From CAMAVH01 sp964628235 (GTDB taxonomy: Bacteria > Pseudomonadota > Alphaproteobacteria > SMXQ01), in assembly GCA_964628235.1 (NCBI GenBank), contig CAZVLU010000002.1:1-64000 (forward strand): 64,000 bases of DNA. Direction: 5' to 3'. The translations under genes and the position numbers were made by a program. Positions 60,148-64,000 of this stretch are shown here, piece after piece; within the stretch, counting starts at the first letter, position 1, and every line of letters starts with the position of its first letter. The notes beneath the pieces were generated by a model. That model ran no database searches. It saw only the letters and a program-made list of their open reading frames with translations, and was not told the DNA's origin.

Positions 60148-61527
60148 TTAGGCGTGGATATGCGCGGCGCGCAAGGTGGCGAGCAAGTTGTTGCGCCAAT
60201 GGTTGATATCCTGGCGCGTCACCGAGTCCATCGCTTTGCGCCAGCGGTCTTGCCGTTCGTCGAGCGGCATGTCGAGCGCGCGATCCATCGCTTCGGCCAA
60301 CTCGTCGACGTCGTAGGGGTTGACGATCAGCGCGCTGTCGAGCTGTTCGGCGGCGCCGGCGAAAGCGGAGAGCACCAGCACGCCGGGATCGGCCGGATCT
60401 TGCGCCGCGATATATTCCTTGGCGACGAGATTCATGCCGTCGCGCAATGGTGTCACGAGGCCGACGCGCGAAAAGCGGAAGAAGCCGGCGAGGGTCTGGC
60501 GCGTGAAGCTGCGGTTGAGATAGCGCAGCGGCACCCAATCATATTCGGCGAAGCCGCCGTTAATATGGCCGGCGCTTTCTTCCAGCGTGCGGCGAATTTC
60601 GGAATATTCGGCGACTTCGGCGCGGGTCGGCGGCGCGATCTGCATATAGGTGACGCGCTTGCGCCGTTCGGGAAACCGCGACAAGAGGCGCTCGAAAGCG
60701 CCGAAGCGCTCGATCAGGCCCTTGCTGTAATCGAGGCGGTCGACGCCGATCATCAGGTCGCGGCCTTGCAGGCTGTCGCGCAGGCGAACCACGCTCGGCG
60801 ATTCGGCGGAGCGTTTGGCGAATTCGGCGATGGTGTCGGCATCGACCCCGATCGGGAAGGCTTCGGCGCGGAAGACCCGGCTGCCCAGGCGCAGACGCCC
60901 ATCGGCGATGCGCGCCGCGCCGAGATTGTGGATGGCGTAATCGACGAAATTGTCGCGGTCGCTCTGCGTTTGGAAACCGACGACGTCATAGGCGGCGAGC
61001 GTTTCGCCGATCGTCCGATGTTGCGGCAGCGACGAGAAGACTTGGCGGGCCGGAAATGGCGTGTGCAAGAAGAAGCCGATGGGCTGCGCCACGCCGCGTT
61101 TGCGCAATTCCTCGCCGAGCGGGATCAGGTGGTAATCCTGCACCCAGAGAATATCGTCGGCTTTGAGCAGCGGCACGGTCAGGTCGGCGAAGCGCGCGTT
61201 GACGCGCTGATAAGCGCCGAGCGCCGCGCGCGTGAAGTTGACCAAGCCGAGACGGTAATGGAACAGCGGCCAGAGCACCGAGTTGGCGAAGCCGTTGTAA
61301 TAGCCGTGATAGTCGGCCGGCGTGAGGTCGATGCTGGCGTAGTCGATGCGGCCGGCGTTGAAACGCTTGGCGCTGTCGGCGGGCTCGTCTTTGGTCTCGC
61401 CGAAGCCGATCCAAATGCCGCCGGTCTCGCGCAGGGCGGCGAGCACCCCGACCGCCAAACCGCCGCTGCTGGCGGGACGGCCGTCGGCCACCGTCATGCG
61501 GTTGGAAATGACGATCAGCCGGCTCAC
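60148..61527 (-). CDS. otsA: Trehalose-6-phosphate synthase
   Basis: About 459 residues from a GTG start (61527) that overlaps the GH15 stop as GTGA. Glycosyltransferase family 20: IGFFLHTPFPARQVFSSLPQ, VDRLDYSKGLIERFGAFERL and LRDGMNLVAKEYIAAQDP are diagnostic. Makes trehalose-6-phosphate from UDP-glucose and glucose-6-phosphate in the cytoplasm. No otsB phosphatase gene is adjacent in this window, an unusual omission. Confidence 0.95.
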   Translation of the reverse strand: MSRLIVISNRMTVADGRPASSGGLAVGVLAALRETGGIWIGFGETKDEPADSAKRFNAGRIDYASIDLTPADYHGYYNGFANSVLWPLFHYRLGLVNFTRAALGAYQRVNARFADLTVPLLKADDILWVQDYHLIPLGEELRKRGVAQPIGFFLHTPFPARQVFSSLPQHRTIGETLAAYDVVGFQTQSDRDNFVDYAIHNLGAARIADGRLRLGSRVFRAEAFPIGVDADTIAEFAKRSAESPSVVRLRDSLQGRDLMIGVDRLDYSKGLIERFGAFERLLSRFPERRKRVTYMQIAPPTRAEVAEYSEIRRTLEESAGHINGGFAEYDWVPLRYLNRSFTRQTLAGFFRFSRVGLVTPLRDGMNLVAKEYIAAQDPADPGVLVLSAFAGAAEQLDSALIVNPYDVDELAEAMDRALDMPLDERQDRWRKAMDSVTRQDINHWRNNLLATLRAAHIHA

Positions 61528-63326
61528 AACACGTCGTCCCACGGCCGGCTGAGCTTCATCGCCGTGTTGATGAGCCCGACCATCGAATAGGTCTGCGGGA
61601 AATTGCCCCAAGGCTCGCCGTTGGCGACGTCCATATCCTCGGACAGCAGGCCGCAGGCGCTGCGGCGCGCCAGCATCGCTTCGAACAGCTTGCGCGCCTC
61701 GTCCTTGCGGTCGGCGTAGATCAGCGCCTCGATGTACCAGAAGGTGCAGACGTTGAAGGCGGTGGTCGGGACGCCGAAATCGTCAGGCGTCGCGTAGCGG
61801 AACATCGTGTCGCCGCGTCGCAGGTCCTTTTCGATCGCGGCCAGCGTGCCGAGAAAGCGTGGATCGTCGCCGGGCAAGAAACCGAGCGCCGGGATGAGCA
61901 GCAGGCTGGCATCCATTTCGCTGCCGCCGAAGGTGCTGGCGAGCGCGCCGCGCCTCTCGTTCCAAGCGTTCGCCAAGATGGTGCCGCGAATTCGCGTCGC
62001 CATGTCGCGCCAATAGTCGGCGCGTTGGGCAAGCTGAAGCCGCGCCGCGATCTTCGCCAGCCGGTCGCAGGCCGCCCAACACAGCAGGCTCGAATAAGTG
62101 TGGACATGGGCGCTGGTGCGCAGCTCCCACAGGCCGGCATCGGGCTTGTCGTGCAGTTGCACGGCGATGTCGCCGATCTTCTCCAGGCGCTCGAACATCG
62201 CCTGGTCGCCGGCATGGATCAGCCGGTTGTCGAAGAAGGCCTGCGTGCTGGCGAGCACGACGCTGCCGTAGATGTCGTTTTGGATATGCTCGTAAGCTTG
62301 GTTGCCGACGCGCACCGGGCCCATGCCGCGATAGCCGGCGAGGTGGGGCACTTCGCTCTCGATCAGTTTTTCCTCGAGCATGATGCCATAGACCGGCTGC
62401 AAATTGCCGTGCTGCGCGCCCGCCGCGATATTGGCGATATAGCCGAGGTAGTCTTCCATCGTCTTGGTGGCGCCGAGCTTGTTCAGCGCCTGGACGACGA
62501 AATAGGCGTCGCGCAGCCAGCAGAAGCGGTAGTCCCAGTTGCGCTGGGTGCCGGGCGCTTCGGGGATCGACGTGGTCATGGCGGCGATGATCGCGCCGCT
62601 TTCCTCGAAGCTGCAGAGCTTGAGCGTGATCGCGGCGCGGATGATCTCCTCTTGGAACTCCGGCGGCAGCGACAAATAGCGCACCCATTCCACCCAATAG
62701 TCCTGGGTGCGCTCTTCCATCTCTCGCGCGTAGTCGGTAAGCGGGCGCAGCAACGTCTCGTCCGGTCCGAGCACAAGATTGGCCGGGCGATCGAGCAGCA
62801 TCGGAATCTCGTCGACGATGAACGAGATCGGAATGTCGGTGGTCAAGCGCAGCGTCTGGCGCGGCATGATATAGCGGGCGTGATTGCTGCCGCGGGTGAC
62901 GTCGGGCTTCGCCGCGCCATAGCCGCCGTGCGGGCGCAGCCGGATGCGGATGCGGGGCGTTCCGTTCAACGGCTCCAACCGGCGCACGATGGTGATGGGG
63001 CGGTAGATGCGCCCGAGCTGCTTGAAACGCGGCGCGAGATCGACGATGCGCAGCGCCGCGCCGGCGGTGTCGTAAAGGATAGTTTCGACAATGGCGCTGT
63101 TCTTGAGATAGCGCTGCTCGCTGCGTTCGAAATTTTCCAGAGCGATGTCGAAGGCGCCGTCCGTCGGGGCGTCCCAGGCCGTCGCCGCCGGCCCGCCGCC
63201 GAGCAGGCTGGAGAACACCGGATCGCCATCGAAGCGCGGCATGCAGGACCAAACGATGCGGGCCTGCTTGTCGATCAGGGCGGAGAAAATGCAATTGCCG
63301 ATGACGGCCAGGTCGAGAGTGCTCAT
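61524..63326 (-). CDS. Glycoside hydrolase family 15 protein (glucoamylase/trehalase type)
   Basis: 600 residues. After an N-terminal beta domain of about 210 residues comes the (alpha/alpha)6 barrel with the family motif QRNWDYRFCWLRDAYFVVQA, then LLCWAACDRLAKIAAR and SEDMDVANGEPWGNFPQTYS. No signal peptide, so cytoplasmic. Members of this type include trehalases and enzymes acting on small glucosides. First gene of the operon with otsA and glk, which favours a trehalose-linked role. Confidence 0.9.
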   Translation of the reverse strand: MSTLDLAVIGNCIFSALIDKQARIVWSCMPRFDGDPVFSSLLGGGPAATAWDAPTDGAFDIALENFERSEQRYLKNSAIVETILYDTAGAALRIVDLAPRFKQLGRIYRPITIVRRLEPLNGTPRIRIRLRPHGGYGAAKPDVTRGSNHARYIMPRQTLRLTTDIPISFIVDEIPMLLDRPANLVLGPDETLLRPLTDYAREMEERTQDYWVEWVRYLSLPPEFQEEIIRAAITLKLCSFEESGAIIAAMTTSIPEAPGTQRNWDYRFCWLRDAYFVVQALNKLGATKTMEDYLGYIANIAAGAQHGNLQPVYGIMLEEKLIESEVPHLAGYRGMGPVRVGNQAYEHIQNDIYGSVVLASTQAFFDNRLIHAGDQAMFERLEKIGDIAVQLHDKPDAGLWELRTSAHVHTYSSLLCWAACDRLAKIAARLQLAQRADYWRDMATRIRGTILANAWNERRGALASTFGGSEMDASLLLIPALGFLPGDDPRFLGTLAAIEKDLRRGDTMFRYATPDDFGVPTTAFNVCTFWYIEALIYADRKDEARKLFEAMLARRSACGLLSEDMDVANGEPWGNFPQTYSMVGLINTAMKLSRPWDDVL

Positions 63327-63453
63327 GCGCCCTGTCGAATCATGCGGTGAAAGGGAGGGGCGTGGCCACGCGTGGCACAGCAGTTATAAGACCACGACGA
63401 GGCGCTAGGAGTAAACTCCCGAGCGCTGCATTAGTTCCCGCAATTTCAGAGAT

Positions 63454-64000
63454 TTAGCGCCGCATCAGGGGGATCGCCGCGCTGCGCGGCATGATTTGAC
63501 CGACGGGGACTGGCCGGCCCGCGGCGACTGGGGTCGCCATCGCGGGCGCGCGGTTGGCGGCGACGCTCGTCGCCCCCATCAGCGGCGTGCCTGATGTCCG
63601 CGCTGCCTGCGTCGCGGCATAGGCGGCGCGGCGTTCCTGATAGGCGGTCTGCACCTCGAGGCGGCGCTCTTCGGCGCTTTGGCGGCGCGACTTGCCCCAC
63701 AGTTCGGTGATTTTGGCGCGATAGCGGAAGTGATGCTCGGGCGTCGCCGAATGGTAGTTCCCGGCGGCGGCGATCCACGACTTCGTGTCGTCGTACTGGC
63801 TCCGCAGAAATTTCGCCGCATAGGCGACGTTGCTCTCCGGCTCGAAGGCGGTCTCGAGGTCGGGGAATGCGTTCGGGTGGTACATCAGGTTGATCTGCAT
63901 GCAGCCGACGTCGATGTTGCGGATGCCGCGCGCTTTGAGGGCCTGCACCTGGGCGATGGCCTCGGCCTTCGAGGCGAAGAATTGCCCCTTGCCCTCGGCA
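63454..64000 (-). CDS. Lytic transglycosylase-like (SLT-domain) protein, C-terminal part
   Basis: Cut by the window edge. The frame is open to base 63999. The visible part reads GQFFASKAEAIAQVQALKAR, then the SLT block IRNIDVGCMQINLMYHPNAF and YAAKFLRSQYDDTKSWIAAA with AGNYHSA. The catalytic Glu lies upstream, outside the window. The tail of about 90 residues is Ala/Arg/Pro-rich and ends ISLMRR-like. Family members cleave peptidoglycan glycan strands. Convergence or operon partners cannot be seen. Confidence 0.8.
   Translation of the reverse strand, partial: AEGKGQFFASKAEAIAQVQALKARGIRNIDVGCMQINLMYHPNAFPDLETAFEPESNVAYAAKFLRSQYDDTKSWIAAAGNYHSATPEHHFRYRAKITELWGKSRRQSAEERRLEVQTAYQERRAAYAATQAARTSGTPLMGATSVAANRAPAMATPVAAGRPVPVGQIMPRSAAIPLMRR

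Noticed and set aside
60073..61590. 505-residue plus-strand open frame antisense to otsA
   Set aside because: otsA on the other strand has all GT20 motifs; this is a GC-driven shadow.
61783..63350. Long open frames overlapping the GH15 gene on both strands
   Set aside because: The GH15 frame carries the family motif and family length; the others are Arg/His-rich shadows.

Overview
The window looks like a chromosomal segment of a high-GC alphaproteobacterium, most likely of the order Hyphomicrobiales (Rhizobiales). The grounds are the sequence style of the truncated primary sigma factor followed by a CAT-anticodon tRNA, the MntR/MntH pair, an alphaproteobacterial PAS protein and a TorF-type outer-membrane protein. 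I cannot name the genus from sequence alone.

Layout. (1) 1-11.4 kb: end of rpoD, a tRNA, a CSS-domain histidine kinase, three small-molecule enzymes (3-hydroxyisobutyrate-dehydrogenase-like, TauD-like dioxygenase, DUF6282 hydrolase), a DUF305 copper-type protein behind a CueR-like promoter, a PRC-barrel protein, a 43-residue membrane peptide, a PAS protein, a cupin, a methyltransferase, a YihY/BrkB membrane protein and a small exported protein. (2) 11.4-15.1 kb: a metalloprotease with RTX repeats split by a G7 tract, and an SGNH hydrolase broken by an in-frame stop. (3) 15.2-36.6 kb: first surface-carbohydrate block. It has a sporadic carbohydrate cluster pair (2OG-Fe(II) oxygenase and LIC12192-family protein), an epimerase, at least six methyltransferases (one frameshifted by a 7-bp tandem duplication), a protein with a FAS1-like C-terminus, a UDP-galactopyranose-mutase-like flavoenzyme, a five-gene operon resembling sxtJ-sxtK-sxtI-sxtL (SxtJ protein, DUF5989 peptide, carbamoyltransferase, two SGNH hydrolases), an ABC polysaccharide exporter and a NUDIX hydrolase. 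(4) 36.6-51.1 kb: a 13-gene minus-strand unit that appears to make a nucleotide-activated heptose or related sugar. It runs SIS isomerase, HAD phosphatase, transaldolase, two epimerases, nucleotidyltransferase-kinase fusion, Gfo/Idh/MocA oxidoreductase, UDP-sugar-dehydrogenase homologue lacking its catalytic Cys, a further SDR, methyltransferase, split transketolase and a last epimerase. A methyltransferase and a Wzx-like flippase follow on the plus strand. (5) 51.1-64 kb: manganese homeostasis (mntH/mntR with a shared palindrome), a Bug-type solute-binding protein, an IclR regulator, a TorF-family outer-membrane protein with a start-codon hairpin, a methyltransferase, an MFS transporter, a glucokinase-otsA-GH15 trehalose/glucose operon, and the end of a lytic transglycosylase.

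How the parts may work together. The transketolase halves and transaldolase could supply sedoheptulose-7-phosphate to the GmhA/GmhB/HldE-like enzymes. The resulting activated sugar would be tailored by SDRs, dehydrogenases and methyltransferases, carbamoylated by the sxtI-like cassette, and exported by the Wzm/Wzt-like ABC transporter or the Wzx-like flippase. This is inference. Canonical glycosyltransferases are conspicuously scarce, so the assembly enzymes are either elsewhere or hidden among the unrecognised proteins.
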